DNA from: Guillardia theta CCMP2712
Lineage: Eukaryota; Cryptophyceae; Pyrenomonadales; Geminigeraceae
Reading direction: 5' to 3'
Assembly (NCBI RefSeq): GCF_000315625.1
Contig: NW_005434457.1
Coordinates: 24,014 to 67,834, forward strand
Length of the DNA: 43,821 nucleotides
Positions 1-13,878 of this stretch are shown here, piece after piece. A program made the position numbers and the translations under genes. Below the pieces are notes generated by a model, which searched no databases, was not told the DNA's origin, and saw only the letters and a list, made by a program, of their open reading frames with translations. Numbering within the stretch: position 1 is the stretch's first letter; every line of letters begins with the position of its first letter.

Positions 1-2
1 AT

Positions 3-1477
3 CACTGGAAGAAGAAATGCTGGGAGACGGCCAGGGAGTCCAAGGGCAGAGATGAGGAGAGAAGCGTTAGGGAGGAGGGACAGACAGCCCAGGCAGCCCA
101 GGACGAAGCAGCAAGCGATGTAGGGGCGGACTTCGGACAGCTCGTGCCAAGCTGGGAAGGAGACGGAGGAACGGCAAGGGCGGGAATGAAGCGGAAGGAA
201 CGGGAGGACACAGGGGAGCAGGCGGCTGGGGGAGAGGCGAGCCGGCAGGCAACCAGCCAGGGCAGCGGCGGGAAGGCGGTCGAGAAAGGGGTGAGGAGGT
301 GGCGTCGAGTGTGCGACTTGTGCGGGGAGGGGCACCATTGGAAGAAGAAATGCTGGGAGACGGCGAGGGAGCTTGGACGTGGTCATCAGGGGGAGGGGAG
401 AGGAAAAGAGACAGAGGTGGAGGTTGGTATGAGGACTGCGAGGACGACACCAGCGTTGGCATTGAGGAATCCTTCGTCTATGTCACAAGATCTGGTTCAC
501 TTCAAGATTCAACCAACAAACAGTGAGAATCGATCTCAAGTGGGTAACTTGTACTGGAAGCATGTTGGCCAATCCTCCTCAATGCATGAACCTATGGTTG
601 GTAAAGATTACGTCTGTCTTTGTGACATGTGTGGGAATTTTCACGATTGGAGGCAAAAGTGCAATCAAGCAAAAACGTTCTCGTCTAACGCGGCAAACTC
701 TCAACAAATGCTGTTTGGTCAAGACGATGACAGTGAATCAATGCCGAGATCTCAAGAGGCCGAAGAAATCGAACACCAGCAGGCTGCACATGGGAACATG
801 GAGCTTGTAAATGCTGCTTCAAGTTCAAACAGTACAAGTCGAGGAGCCGAAATTGATCTTCCTGTGGCTCCTAATGCCAAGAAGGGAAGGTCAAAATATG
901 TGTGGAAGTTGTGCGAGTTCTGCGGGGAAAGACACCATGCATTGAAAAATTGCTCTGGCCAGGTCGTTTACGATGTGTGTCTTGTTTGTGGGGAGCGGCA
1001 TCACTGGAAAAGGAATGCTTTGAGTTGAACTTTGACTCAAGTCGCGACTCATCAAGGAGGCAGGAAGAAGGCGCAAGGTCAGCATCCCAGCACGACAGTC
1101 AGAATTCGGGGAAAAGAATTTACTCCTACACGAAAGTCTGCCAGCTGTGCGGCGAGATACATCATCACAGGAAGAAATGTTTGGGCGTTCGCAACCCGGT
1201 GCGGCAACCTTCTACGGAGAGCCAAGTCACCAACAACAGACCAGAGGTCGAGGAGACAAGCGACCCGCCAGTCCCTGATCAGGTGACTTCCACCTTGTCT
1301 TGCATGCCACCTGACTCACTCCAGAAGTCCAACGTGCTGAGAATCATCGGAGAGATTCGTGAGGAAGCTCGCATTGCCACAGCTGAAATTGAGAGACAGG
1401 CGAAGCTGCATAAGGAGCAGATCCGTGCTGACTCCATCCGGCTCATCAATCAACTTCGCCAAAGCATCGGCCAGTGA
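3..1477 (+). CDS. CCHC zinc-knuckle repeat protein with C-terminal helix (5' partial)
   Basis: The frame is already open at base 3, in the middle of a knuckle (HWKKKC), so the true start lies before the window; the GTG at 144 is not a credible start. Knuckles of the form C-x2-C-x4-H-x4-C lie at 312-353, 621-662, 912-953, 978-1018 and 1139-1180, separated by charged low-complexity linkers. Such knuckles usually bind single-stranded nucleic acid. The last ~60 residues are a charged helix (EIREEARIATAEIERQAK) that may form a coiled coil. The frame changes near 1012. Either a base is missing in the fifth knuckle, whose first-to-last Cys spacing is 38 nt against 39 nt in the four other complete knuckles, or 963-1012 is a 50-nt GT..AAG intron. 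Both lead into the frame that stops at 1475-1477. Specific function unknown. Confidence 0.7.
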
Positions 1478-1548
1478 CACGGAGAAGAAATTAGCTGGGG
1501 TTACTCACCCACCTCTTGTCACATATCTCTAGCTTTACTATACATGCA

Positions 1549-4500
1549 CTATAGAAACTCTGGCGAAATCTCTATTCGGTCTATGGATACATCTAAACTT
1601 TCTGCCAAAGCAAAGCGCAGAGTCTCAAGGTCGGACTCCCTGGTCAGCCCGTCCAGCACAAGAATCAAAGTGTCACTCTCTTCCCAGTCAGAGTCGAACT
1701 CCATCTCTCCCATCATGGCGTCCCAGGGGACAAGCGTCTCGTCATCGATCGCCACTGGGATCCTCTCGAGCTTGTACTCGTACTCCTTCTCCTCCGCAGC
1801 TTTCATCGCTAGATTCTGCTGAATCCTCTGTAGCTCGCTATGACCAGCCACAAGGTCCTTGAATTTCTCATCGAGCGTGTCATTGTAGTGCATCAGATCC
1901 ATCTGGGTCATGCTCCTCCTCGCTAGCTCCTGGTCCCTGGCCCTCTGCAGCAGCACAGCCCCCAAGTCCATCTGCTTCTCGATGAACTGAATGGCCATGC
2001 GCGTCTCGGTGATGATTTCTGAGACGATCTCGCTCACGTTGGCGTGCATGGACTGCCGTCTCAGGTTTCGCTGGGCGAGAAAGTCGATAGACAAGGCAAC
2101 CACCGCGATGATGACGGAGTTGAGCACACCGGTGCTGATGCTACTAGTGTCCGTGAAGGTGGTGAAGCTGATAAGCAAGAAAACGTCAAGCACGATCACA
2201 GAGAGCAGCAGCAGCCAGATGGAGTTGATGTGCGAGCCCAGGGAGACCTTCTTTCTCATCAACATCCTGTTCACGTTCTTCTTTATCAGAGTGTCTAGCG
2301 ACTCCTTCGGGATCTGGGGCGTTTTTCTCTTGAACAGCATCTTCGATTGTTCTCCAACAGAGACCCGTATGCGGCCGTAGAGCTTCTTCCTAGTCAAGGA
2401 GTACCTCCCGATGACAAAGACGATTCCGAACACAGCAACTACGTAAGGAAGGAAGAAGGCTGCACTGAAGAAGAGACCAAAGATGATCCAGGTCAACACG
2501 ATGAAGAAGTAATAGGCAGAAGCTGTGAAGATTAACGTCAGCCCGGTGTACCAAGCTCTTCGCAGGTATTTCCTCCAAGGGCTCCAGCGCAGGTTGCCAT
2601 AGAAGGCGTAGAGCTCAAAGAAGGAGAGAGCAAAGTAGACCACACAGACTCCGATGATGGCCCAGGAGCCGGCAGGCAGGGAAGCCTGACACGTCAGCTT
2701 GTCCGTCACTTCTGGACAGACGTATCGATGCGTGGCATCGCTCAGGTTGATTGCGAAGAGGATGGAAGGGACCGACGATATCGCTATCAGTATCATGTGG
2801 GTCAGGAATATCGAAAGCTGTTCATAAAGGCTTTGAGCGTGATCCGCCTCAGTGATTAGAGTATCGATGACATAGAACAAGTTTGTCTTTGCGTAGAACT
2901 GATCGTACAAAGAGTCCACGACCTTCTGATACTGTTCGTTGTTTGGGTTCATCTTGGAACCCTCAAAGAGCTGTCGCACTGACAGCTCGTCTTCGATCGC
3001 TCGCTCTCGCAACTGATCCACCCCTACTCGGATTTTGAATCCCAAGTAGACCATCAAACCAATCGCCAGAACAAGCGGCAGGCCGAGACCGAGCAGCAGG
3101 ATGATAATGACGAAGGAACTGTTGGACCGTTGAATGCTCGTGGCTGTGATTTGACCCGAGAAAGGATCGTGTTGAAAGCTTATGTAAGAGTTGGCATCTA
3201 GACGATACACGAGAATGCTGTTCGAAGCCATGTTCTCTCCATCGATGGTAGAGAAGATGAGCTGGTAATATTGAATCAGATAATCTACGTTCCCCACAGA
3301 CGACCTTCGCTTGGCTGGGAATTCGATCGTTTGATTCGGCATAGTGTATCCCTGAGCAGCGTTGGGCCCGAGGTCAACGGTAGGGCAGAGAGATGGTTTG
3401 ACGTCGACGTTCACCGTCTTGTCCTTGGGGTCAAGCAGCCCAAACGACACCAAGTACAACAAGAACCTGGGGAGCACGAGATAACGAAAGCTCGACGTCC
3501 ACACGAAGGAGCCAGTCGGAGAGCCCGGGCCATGGAGCTTGATCTCATACCACTCGACCTGAGGGCGGTTGCTCTCGCCGGGGTGAAAGTCCAGATGGAG
3601 AAATGAAGCTGATGTGTTTTGAAACGCCAGCGTGCGGCTGCCATAGATGCCATCGTAGACGTAAAGCTTGTCAAGCGCCTGGTTGCCGGACATGGGAGGC
3701 AACCTCGAGGTTGGGATGCTCGAGAAAAAGATCTGACCCCCCGTTGACATCAAGTTGACTTGAACTCTTGAGGTGCTCAGGTCATTCTTGAGCTCATATG
3801 GGATCAAGGTAGCATAACTGTTCTGTTGACAAGTCCATTCCCGTTCCAGCTGCGTCGTCGTTATCACGGCAGTGACAAGTTGTCCATCAACGATCCTCGA
3901 CACGTTTCTTGTGACTGAGACGTTTCGAAGAGATTCTTGACAGAAGTTGTCTAGTTGGAAGGCGGGGTCTTGTTTGCTCATGAAGCACACGTCGTTCACA
4001 CGCTGTTCGTACTGCAGGCTGTAAGGCAGCAGCATTGAAGCATCGTCGCTGACTGTAACCTCAATGTCAGCGTTGGCGGTCATTGCAGTGATCGACTGAA
4101 ACGTGCAATTCTCAAGTATCACAAAACCGTCATTCAACCCAGGAATCATGATCATTCTTGCTCTGATGTTGTAAAGCTCAACCTGCATGAAGGTTCCAGC
4201 CAAACTCAAGGAGTTTGGTCCGAAGTTTAAAGTGTCGTCAGTGTTGAGCATCTGAATCACAGATGGCTTGGAGCCCACATTCGAAATCGATGTGATTGGA
4301 ATGATGTGATTAGGATCGGGAGAGATGTGAATTTGAATTTCGCAGTCATACCCCACATATCGTGTCAGTTCTGCTCTAGTATTGTGGATGCGAACATATT
4401 GGTCTGCTGAACAGAAGTCAGTCAAGACAGACACTGCTGACCCTCCACCCTGGGGACTGACACGGAAAGACAACGAAGTTGGATCATACAGCCCTATGCT

Positions 4501-7500
4501 CGGTACTTTGACGAAGTTGACTTTACATCCGTCGGTCTGTATAGAAATACTTGTTGCTCTTTCCAAAGTCTGCACAACCTCGTTCGTGTTGTTCAAGGAC
4601 GAAATAAGCCCTGGTATCAGACACGCCAACACTATGACTATCACCAAGTAAAATATTTTGCCCATGTGAGCATTTTCTTGGGGACTGAAGGATATATGTT
4701 GTGTCGACCTAAGAAAGTTTTCTGACAGCTTGACCAAGTAGATTGGGAAGGTTCCATGGTTTCGCCTAGCCCACATGAAGAACAAGTACAAGAAGACAAT
4801 GAGCACAAACAGCAGAGGCGCACCCGTGCTGGTAGTCTGCCACGTGTTGACTTGACGAGGAGTACACATGTTCCATGAGTAGCATCCAGTGTCATCACAG
4901 TAGGTCGAGCAAGTTCCGTATCGAGGGGGCCCACCTATACTGGCTGCTTCCAGACACTTTCCTTTCCCTCCACAAGCCGACGGGCACCAGCCGCACTTCT
5001 GAACCCTCTGCTGTATGCAAGCAGCACACGTCGAAGCGACGCAAGGCTGCGATCGTGTGACGACAATGTTGAGGGTGTAGGTGACAGCAGTTTCGTTCCT
5101 CCCGTTGAGGTTGATGCCGGTGCAGCCGTTGTCGTTGAGCTTGAAGCGAATCGCTTCAATCCCAGTGAACTGAGGGTCTGACTGATACTGCAGGCGAGCC
5201 AGCATGGCATTGATGCCTGGCACAAGACCATAAAACGACACCGAAGGACCAGAAACGTTGGAAACAAACTTTACAGCTGGGGCAAGCGAGGCGTTCAAGA
5301 AAAGATTTCCGCCACTGAGGCCAACAGTCAGGAAGAAGAGCACAAGCGTGATCGGGCTGACCTGCTCGTCTGTATCGAGACGTTCATCATGCAGCCTGGC
5401 GTATCCGCGATGTCGACGTCTTCGACCTCTACTTTGTTCAGAGAGGTCGTCTCGTTCTGCACTGCCTGCATCAATGGGAACGGGTTGCTGTAACGGACAG
5501 TTCCCTGGGTGTTGAAAGTGAACAACACCGGAGGGTTGTTCACTGCCTGGATCTGCAACGTCAACCACCTCGTCACGATCTGTTCTTTGAACGGAAGGTT
5601 GGTGGAGCAATACGCAAACATGACATCCGCTGGAACATCTGCTGGAGCGTTACATGGGTATCCAATGCCTACGTTTCCCAGGTCGTTCACTTGGAACGAA
5701 ATGACCTACACAACAAAGTCAGCGTCATTCACACGAGGAGCAAGCAACCTTCTCCCCGTTGTCATACTGCGGAGGGTGATAGTAAATGGCGTTAGAATCG
5801 ATCAAGCTTTGAACATTCCTCATGACACCCAAAAGCACCAGAGAGCTTGCATTAGCAAAACCAAGCACATAATTTCCTGCCGTCAATTGCAATATTGTAT
5901 CTTGCACTGCTATTTCTGCTTGTTTGAGGGCGTTTGAGGATAGTTGCTGGAATCAACACAAGTGAGCAATCATCTCAACAACAAACGCAAACTTTCGACC
6001 TGATATAAAGAAGAGTCAACAAAGGTCTGCAAGCATTGTGCTTCACTGAGCGCCCCGAGAGCCATGGATGCTACAGAGCAATACAATTTCACGCGCTCAC
6101 ACTCCGACGTCTGTGATTGGCAAACATCCGCAAGAGAAATACCATTCAGGCTCAAAAACTGATTGGACGGATTGCATGATATCTTCATAATGCACAGTTG
6201 CAAGTAACTTTCTCTGGTGACGAACCCAAAATACTTAGCTAGCAGACTCCTCAGGTCGACGACAGAGCTTGAAGTCACGTTCATCGTGCCAGTGAGTCCG
6301 TCGATCTTCAAGGCGAGCCTTCCTTGTGCCTTCGCACAAGGCGCTGCTGCACAAGGCTTCTCGTTGATGTCCGGGTCACTCAAGATAAAGTTTGAAAGTC
6401 GAATGGTCTGATTTTCTAACGAACTCAAAGTGGAAGAAATGAAGGTGACGTTCGGTGGATCATTGACATTGATGATGTTGATCGGATACGTTTGATTGCT
6501 AGAATTCGAAATTTTGACACCGAAATTTCCTTGATCATCGCATGACACATGTAAAAACTCTTTTCCAAGGTTGTTTGTGTTGAAACTTTTTTCAGCATAA
6601 TAGATCAAACGATCATTTATCACTTTTTGGACATTGGTGATGTTGCCAGACAACGAAATCTGATTGGTAGGAATCATTTTCTGACCAGCTGGAAACAAGC
6701 TGCTGAGGTATGGTACATTCCATGTGACGCTGATGCTGGTCACAGGGAGGTTGACGCAAGGTTCCTGCGGAGGGTTCAAACTCAGTGTGCATCTCACCTC
6801 CGAAAGAAAGCTCTCACCATCTCAGTATCAGATCCATACCAACCGGGAGGACATGTCGGGCGATTTAAAGTTTGGTTGGCCCAGAGAGATAGCTGAGAAT
6901 TATTCAAGTATGCTGCGCACTGCGCCCCCCATTCATACAGTTGTTCTTCACTGATCTTCGATCCAGGTGGCTTCACTTCGCATCGCCCCAGCAGCAGACT
7001 AAAAATACCATGTTCAACACTGAGCGCTACAGAGACTGAGAACTCGATTCCGCTCTTCTTCATCAACTGCTCAGTTGCAAGCGAATAGTCTGGATCAATG
7101 ACTTTTAACTTGTTGAATCGCAAAGAGCCTCCCTCGAGCAGGTTGAAACCAAGAAATTTCACTTGGACGTCATCCACCAAAACCATCTGACCATTAGGGT
7201 TCCCTCGAGAGTGAGAAGAAGCCCTCAGCACTAGCGGGTATGAGTTTCTTGAGTGATGAATGAAATCAGTATAAGCAATGAGGAGTATCAAGGGACTGAC
7301 CTGTACGACGTGAAAGAAGCAGAGTAGAACAGCTTGAAAGGGTTGGCAGGGTTGAACTCCAGACGGGAGGCGTTGATAGTGGGAGGACTAACTTCCCAGG
7401 CGTTCATGTCCGAATGGTTCAAGAAGGCCTCGAAAGAGAAGGCTTCGTTCCCATTGGAGCTCACTCCTACCTGCATGGAGATCTGGAAAGAAGCTCCCAG

Positions 7501-10500
7501 CGTCAAGCCGTCAACCGTCTGATTGACATCGACCGCAGGAGAGGGGAGCATGTAAAGGTGCTGGAGGCCCTCGGGCGAGGCGAAGTCACCGTCCCACCCG
7601 TCAAAAGAGATGCCTGCCAGCGGCGACATGGCCCAAGAACCCTCGCGTTGAGCTGGGCTTGACAAGACGCCAACGCAGGGTGTGGATCCATTCGGTTGCA
7701 AAAAGGCGATGGAGCAATCGCGAACCCCCTGGCAGAGCGAGGGATGCTCGAACCCTGAGTTCTCCACAAGCCCATCGAGAGAGACATGGCAGGGTTGGCT
7801 CTGAGGCACTATCTTGATGTTCGCCTTCCCTTCAATCCAGTTCAAGTGTTTCGAGCTGGTCAGCCCGCACGAAAAGTTGAGATTGAGCGGGTCATTCGGG
7901 TGCAGCTTATCTGAGACCATTATCTAGAGCACGAGACGTCAGCAAGCAAGCCAGAAAGAGTTCACATCTGTGCATCACCGACAGCGCTTCGCCGGTGGGA
8001 AGTGAGAGGTAGTTGCTGTTTTCCCGAGGCACATAAACAATGCTTTGAAGAGCATTCTACAGATGGGGTAAGGTTGTGCGATCGTGTCCGCCATCAGCGT
8101 ACCTGGATGTCGCCTTGGAAGCCTCTCATTGCGAGTGACGAGCACAAAAGTCCAGGTGGCACAGTCTTGCAGATACAGGAACCTGGAGCTCCGACCTCGG
8201 CAGATGAAGTTGGGTCCCAAACACATTCGTAGCTGGTGGCACAGTCTCCTGCAGTAGCATGCATCGAACACTCTTCGTTCTTGCAATCCGCTTGTAAAAA
8301 GAACGTAAGGGAGGAGGCTGATAGGGCATTCAAGGCTTCTATGGCGGCCTCCGATGCAGTTGGAATGAAAATTCTGCCGTACACAACCTACAAAAACTTC
8401 ACTCGATTGCTTCTGAGCCCATGTAGATACCTCCACGCGCAGCGTGAGTTGTCCATAGCCCTTTCCTAGATGTATACACTCATCCGAATCTACATCAGCA
8501 ATCCCAAGACCAGGGGAAAGAGCAGCTTGCGAGAGTTGCACTCTTGTGTTCTCCAAGATGGCGATCGGGTCTGTTGTTCTTGGGGTTGTGATAGTAGGAG
8601 GGTTGTTCACAGGAATGACGTTGACAGGAACTTGTAAGGTCGAGGCTGCCGACGAAAAGTCATATTGCCCGGTCTGATCGGATCCACTGAACCCTTGGTC
8701 ACTGACTACGATGGATATTGTTTCAGTACCAACGTTGCTGATTGTCAACCAAGACTTAGCAAACTTATGACACCCTCCACGAAATTTACCTGTTAAAATA
8801 TGGATCCCTTGCTGAAAGCTGATATCGGAGCAAATGTGTTGCTGCATTGGCATCAGCAATCGATGCCAAGAAGGACATCTCGGGCATGAATTGACTTTGA
8901 GGGGACTTGAAGAATCGGAGGTTGTCAAACTTTGACAATGACAGGGATCCATGCTTGGCAGAGAGATCAAAGGTCAGCTGGGGACACAGAGATGACAGGG
9001 AGTAACTCAATGATTCTCCTGTTGATACAAGTCACCCTGCTCACGAACAGACTATCACATCACCTTCAACTAGAGCTTTCGAGATGTTTGGCTTACAGTC
9101 AAGAGGAGCATCTTCAAATTCATCCACAATCTTCGTCATCAAGCTACCAAGAGGTATTGGTATCGTTGATCTTTCAAACACAGCTATGTTGACGGATGAG
9201 TTCAGATCAAACGGAAGCCCTCCTGTGTTGGGTTGATGACAAGTGTATGGAAGGTTTGTGTTGGCACACTTCTGCCTACACCCCGAGGATAGTTTGCCTT
9301 GAAAGATAACACACGGCTTGTCGTTGACTGCCATCTAGAATACAAAGAATTAAAAAGAAAAATCACACTCTCACCATATCAAATATTCACATCCTCACAA
9401 GATCAAACTTTCACCCTCTCACAAGATCAAATTACCGAGTAGATGTTATAGAGCAAGACAGTCTTGTACTTGGTCATGCCAATTCCACTCGCTCCATCAT
9501 CATCAAAAGTGATTACAAGGTCGTCCAAAAAGGTTCCCATCTCTGCAGCCGTCGAGAAGGAATGAGAAGGAGAATTGGTCCTCTATGTAAGCAAGAGCAT
9601 CAGCACGTCACCTTCGCCAGGAAGAGATGGTGGCTTACCTCATAGATTCTCTTCGCGCACTCCAGGCTACAACCCGAACTGCTTTGTACACCAAGGAACA
9701 CTGGTTCGGCTACATTATTGAGGAAGCATTCTCTCGGGCAATCTACATAGTCCGGGTTCGTTTCTGCACTGAATGCATTTGCGTATTGCAAGTTCTCATC
9801 AATGTTCGTTTGATAGACTGCATTCATCAAAGCCTGGCGAACATCAGAGGCATAGCCAGAAAACCTGACGACTTGATTTCGAAAGCCATCGCCCTTTGTG
9901 AAGGTCAGATGAGGACGGATACTGTCTGGAATTGTGATGGTCCCGAGCCTTGAGGACACTTCGACCGTGAAGCGAGAAGTCCGCGATTCACCAGGAATTG
10001 GTTCTGGCAAGATCTGGATCAGGTACGGACAAGTCTCATACCACCCTCGATTTCCACAATCTTCAAGAGCAACATATGCTGGCAGGTCCCCCTTGACAGA
10101 AAGTTCCCTCAACCAACTGTCTGCATACCATGGCTGCATATAGAGATTGGTCCTCCGTTCCTTCATAGGGATCACTCTGAGATTGGTGTAGGCCATGTTA
10201 GGAACGTAGCAATCTTGAGGTCCAAACAAAAGTTGTTGTTGCAGACATGACGAAATCGCTGAAATGTCAAGCACTTGAAGAGAGACATTGCCCTTTTCTT
10301 CATTTAGGATGTTACTGAAATTTGTAAAGGATTGAACAGAAAAATCCCCCAAGACAAGGTTTGTCACCTGTTCAATCAGCAAGATTCAGCGATTGAATGA
10401 TCAAGAATGAAACTTACGGTAAGACTGGCCTCAATCTGCACTACTGAATCCAAGTAGCCTTGGCCCTGTCTAAGTTGTATTCCACAGCTGGAATACGATT

Positions 10501-13500
10501 GATTGCCACGGAAAGTCAAGTTCATATTCGCGCCAGAGTAAACTTGCAATGTAGGGTTGAGATACTCATGATTTGCATCAATGTTGAAGTAGGGGGCAAA
10601 GAATCTCAAAGTTTCAACGACTGCAATAGGATTCAGTTGCAAACAGACGACCCCCTGATTCAAGGCATTGACGTTGGCCAGCAATGTTGGAACGTCTATG
10701 GACGAAGTTACCCAAGTAGCACTGTCCGTGTTGTAACTTGTGACACCCAACTCAGCGATGACATGAATTTGCAGATGGGTGCTCCAAGTGAACGTTTTTG
10801 TTGATGCCAGAATTGAACAAGAGACCAGATTGACAGAGAAGTTGCCTTCAACAGTGCATGCCCCCTTGCTGGTTGAAAATTGCTCATCTTTACAATCGTA
10901 CTTGTACAACGACAGGGAAATTTGTGCTGACAAATACGATTGCAGGACGTGAATTGAGTTTGAGATGTTATATCCCAAATAAATAACTTTTCTTTTCCCC
11001 TGCATGCTGTTTAATTTCAGAAAGGAGGACTGGTTCAAGACCTACAAAAACACATGTAAGAAACATCATAAGCAACCGACTGCAACGAACCGGATCAGCG
11101 TCAGGTATTGCTTCATCCACATACTTGACTAGTGTGGCATTCCAGTAAATAAATGGCATGTTGTAGAGCAATGTGCAATTGTATTTCAAAAGCGGCAATG
11201 TGAGCTTTGCCTGAAAATCAAAATCAATGGGCACACAGCTTGTAGGAGTCAGACGACTCACCACATCACTCGCGAGCATGCTTTGATACAGGGGCTCAGG
11301 AGAGCGATACTGATAGGCATCGACATCTACTATGTGTGCGCCCACAATGGAAGTTTGACCAAACTGAAAGAGAGTGGCAGCTGAAGGCATCATAGCGAAC
11401 GGGGGGTCATTTTGCGGCACAACTGTGACATTGATGTATCGCGTTGCAACGAATGGAGTGTCGTAAGGTGAAACCCCTCCTGACCCAGTGTCGTTCACCG
11501 TCACCGTCAAAAAATCTTGGGATCCGTACTGGACTGATGCTCACAAAACTTGTTTGTAGAAGATCAATCCCTTACCTCATAATTGCTGTTGGTCGCAGAC
11601 AAATATTCCAGATTTTTCAAGAAAGCGTTGCATGCATCTAATCCATCGTGTATCCTACAGAAAGAGATTCAATGAACCTTAAGCAAGAGCAATCCAAACC
11701 TCAAATAATGCACAAAGGGCTCGAGCGACGACACTCTGACTCCACTTCCAGTGTTGTTCGTCTGTTGCAACATGTCAACGATCGCAGACAGTGTGAAGAT
11801 CGAGGTCACCTGGATCTCCAGGATGATCTTACTTCCAGACACATCGTTTGCATCATCTGATATAGAGATTGCTGGGTTATTAAGCCTTGAGGCTTTATCT
11901 TCTTGTATAACATATGCTGGGGCAGGAAAAAGAATAACAGGAGGGTCATTTACAGGCAGGACTGCAATCCGTACACCAGTGAGCATTGCATTCCCAGGGA
12001 ATTTGAATTGAAGGTATTTCTGATACTGCGGGGGAAATTTTGAGTTCCAGTGAGGAACAGGGAGGTACTTCAAGGTGTTGATCTCGGTGGTCAATTCTCG
12101 GGCAGTCCCTTGCAAATTGATTGTTGCTGCAGATTGAGCGGTCGCAGTGTAGGATCGACCTGCCAAGATCAAAATCTCTCCAGCAGTGACGTTCTCGGAG
12201 CCAGCAACCTTGACAGAGATGATTACACTTGTGGTCCTGCGACATTCTTAGTGGAAAAGGTGGAAAGCAACAGTCACATACCCGAGCGGCCCCTCGACCA
12301 AGAGCGATCCATTTGTAAAGGTGCAACTTTCATTCGTTTTTGAGTTGTCGAGCAAAGGAGAATTCTCCCAGCAGCTCATCTCGACGCTGTTGAAAGGGTA
12401 CCTCTCCAGTCGATGTTCACCGAGGGTCTCGCACACACCACCGGCAGAGAGAGCAGGAGATGACCCGATGCACTGTAAGGCAAGCGAATCGTCAGACCGG
12501 TTGGCAGAGATTGAAATGACTCGTCGGCACTTACCGGGCCATCAGAAAACAAGACGCCAACAGTGAGTCCCGATGCGGAGACGATGTGCTTCTTCGAGTA
12601 TTCGTCTCCCAGGTACCGGACATAGAACCCGGAACATTGCGCGGCTGTACACATGGGCAGAAAGCATACTCCCCCGCACACTCCACAGGAGTCGAGAATC
12701 ATTCCACTAGAAAAGACCCCATCACAACCAAGTTGACACCTGTCAAACCCTCCACATTTGTTGCATTTATCGCAGACACTTCTCACCGTCGGCACCCCAT
12801 ACAGACTAGCGAATTGACCAATGTTCGCGAAAGGAGCAGACGCTACCGTAGGAACATCAACAACTCCAGCGCAATCCGTAGGCTCCATCACGATCGCAAA
12901 GATGTTCGAGGAGAGAGCCTTGGGAGGACTTGCTTCGTTATCAAACGTGCATGATACCATGGTTTCCGGCGGCGGGAGGACAACTCCATCCAAGATTTCG
13001 CAGAAGTCGGACACGTTCTGATGTGACAAACTTCTCTTGTAATGAAGCTTGTACCACGATCCTTGCTCTCGAGATTCGAACCAGAACCATTGTTGGCAGG
13101 TAGCCTGAAAGTAGACGTGCTGATAAGAGAAAGGCCCAAGACCTGCCCCCACAGGAAACGACTTCATGGCTGAGCTCCAAGGAACATGGAAATCTAGTTT
13201 CAGTTCGACGTACGGAATGTAATTGCGATTGGTGCTTGCTTCGTAATGATCGATCCAAAGAGGACAAACCGACGAGTCTATAGGATAAGGTAGACCATAC
13301 TCCTCCTGCGCACTTCCATTCATGATGTTGTCTGAAGTCCTCGCAAGGGTGACATTGACCGGGTTGTAGAAGAAGACAACACAGCACATGTCCAAGTCTA
13401 CCTGCGAAGACCATCCCTTCATAGTCACCCCGATGGCTCCACATCTGTCGGTAGACGGGAAAGTGAAGGACACGTTTCGAGGACTCCCAGACGCTCCGAT

Positions 13501-13878
13501 CTTGTAGAAGGCAACCTGAAATGTTCTTGTCGAGTAAAACGTCGGACCACCTGGATCGTTCACAACAGCTGTCTTGAGGCTAGAGGTACAAATAGACCTT
13601 GTAAAATTCTGTACAAAACTTAACATGGAGTAGACAGAATCAGTGTACGTGCTGCTGAGTTGTCTGCTGGATCTGATGTGCGTTTCACCGCGAGCATGGC
13701 GCTCGAGAGTCTTGTTCGAGATTTCTGATTGGTCTCGATATTGACTTCTCAATCGCACAGGCAAATCTGATGCTTTGCCTTGCGATGGTGTCGTTGCGAC
13801 AGGATGAACTTCAAACGTAACAAACAGAACACATGCTACCAGAAGGGGAGCTCCTGTGAACAGAAACCGTTGCTTCAT
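1549..13878 (-). CDS. Giant cadherin-like-repeat, PSI and multi-span membrane protein (19 exons, ~3784 aa)
   Basis: Model: complement(join(1549..5314,5362..5705,5749..5946,6000..6764,6818..7247,7301..7923,7979..8056,8103..8387,8431..8737,8790..8977,9053..9334,9436..9582,9639..10367,10418..11041,11091..11528,11576..11654,11700..12236,12282..12472,12535..13878)), 11,355 nt, phases consistent. ATG 13878 starts a clear signal peptide (MKQRFLFTGAPLLVACVLF) and an in-frame stop lies upstream. Near residues 368-405 is a Cys-rich module (LDSCGVCGG). About 2,000 residues follow with recurring signatures of cadherin-like repeats (VNDPPV, PQNDPPF, VNNPPT, VNDPPN, VNNPPV, FLTVTVNDTG) and many N-glycosylation sequons. 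A PSI-like Cys cluster (~2625-2675) precedes spans at about 2700 and 2755, a ~490-residue loop, then about seven spans from ~3265 to 3610 and a cytosolic coiled-coil/acidic tail. Inferred role: surface adhesion or sensing. The donor at 9052 is the least certain junction. I do not recognise the full architecture. Confidence 0.83.
9335..9435 (-). other. Longest intron of the giant gene, with short internal repeats
   Basis: A 101-nt GT..TAG intron. The other introns of this gene are 43-75 nt. On the plus strand it holds near-repeats of TCACAAGATCAAA, so slippage may explain its greater length. Confidence 0.6.

Noticed and set aside
9041-9334. Possible separate small gene starting MAVNDKPCVIF
   Set aside because: The ATG is the first codon after an acceptor and VNDKP continues the cadherin-like repeat pattern; it is an internal exon of the giant gene.
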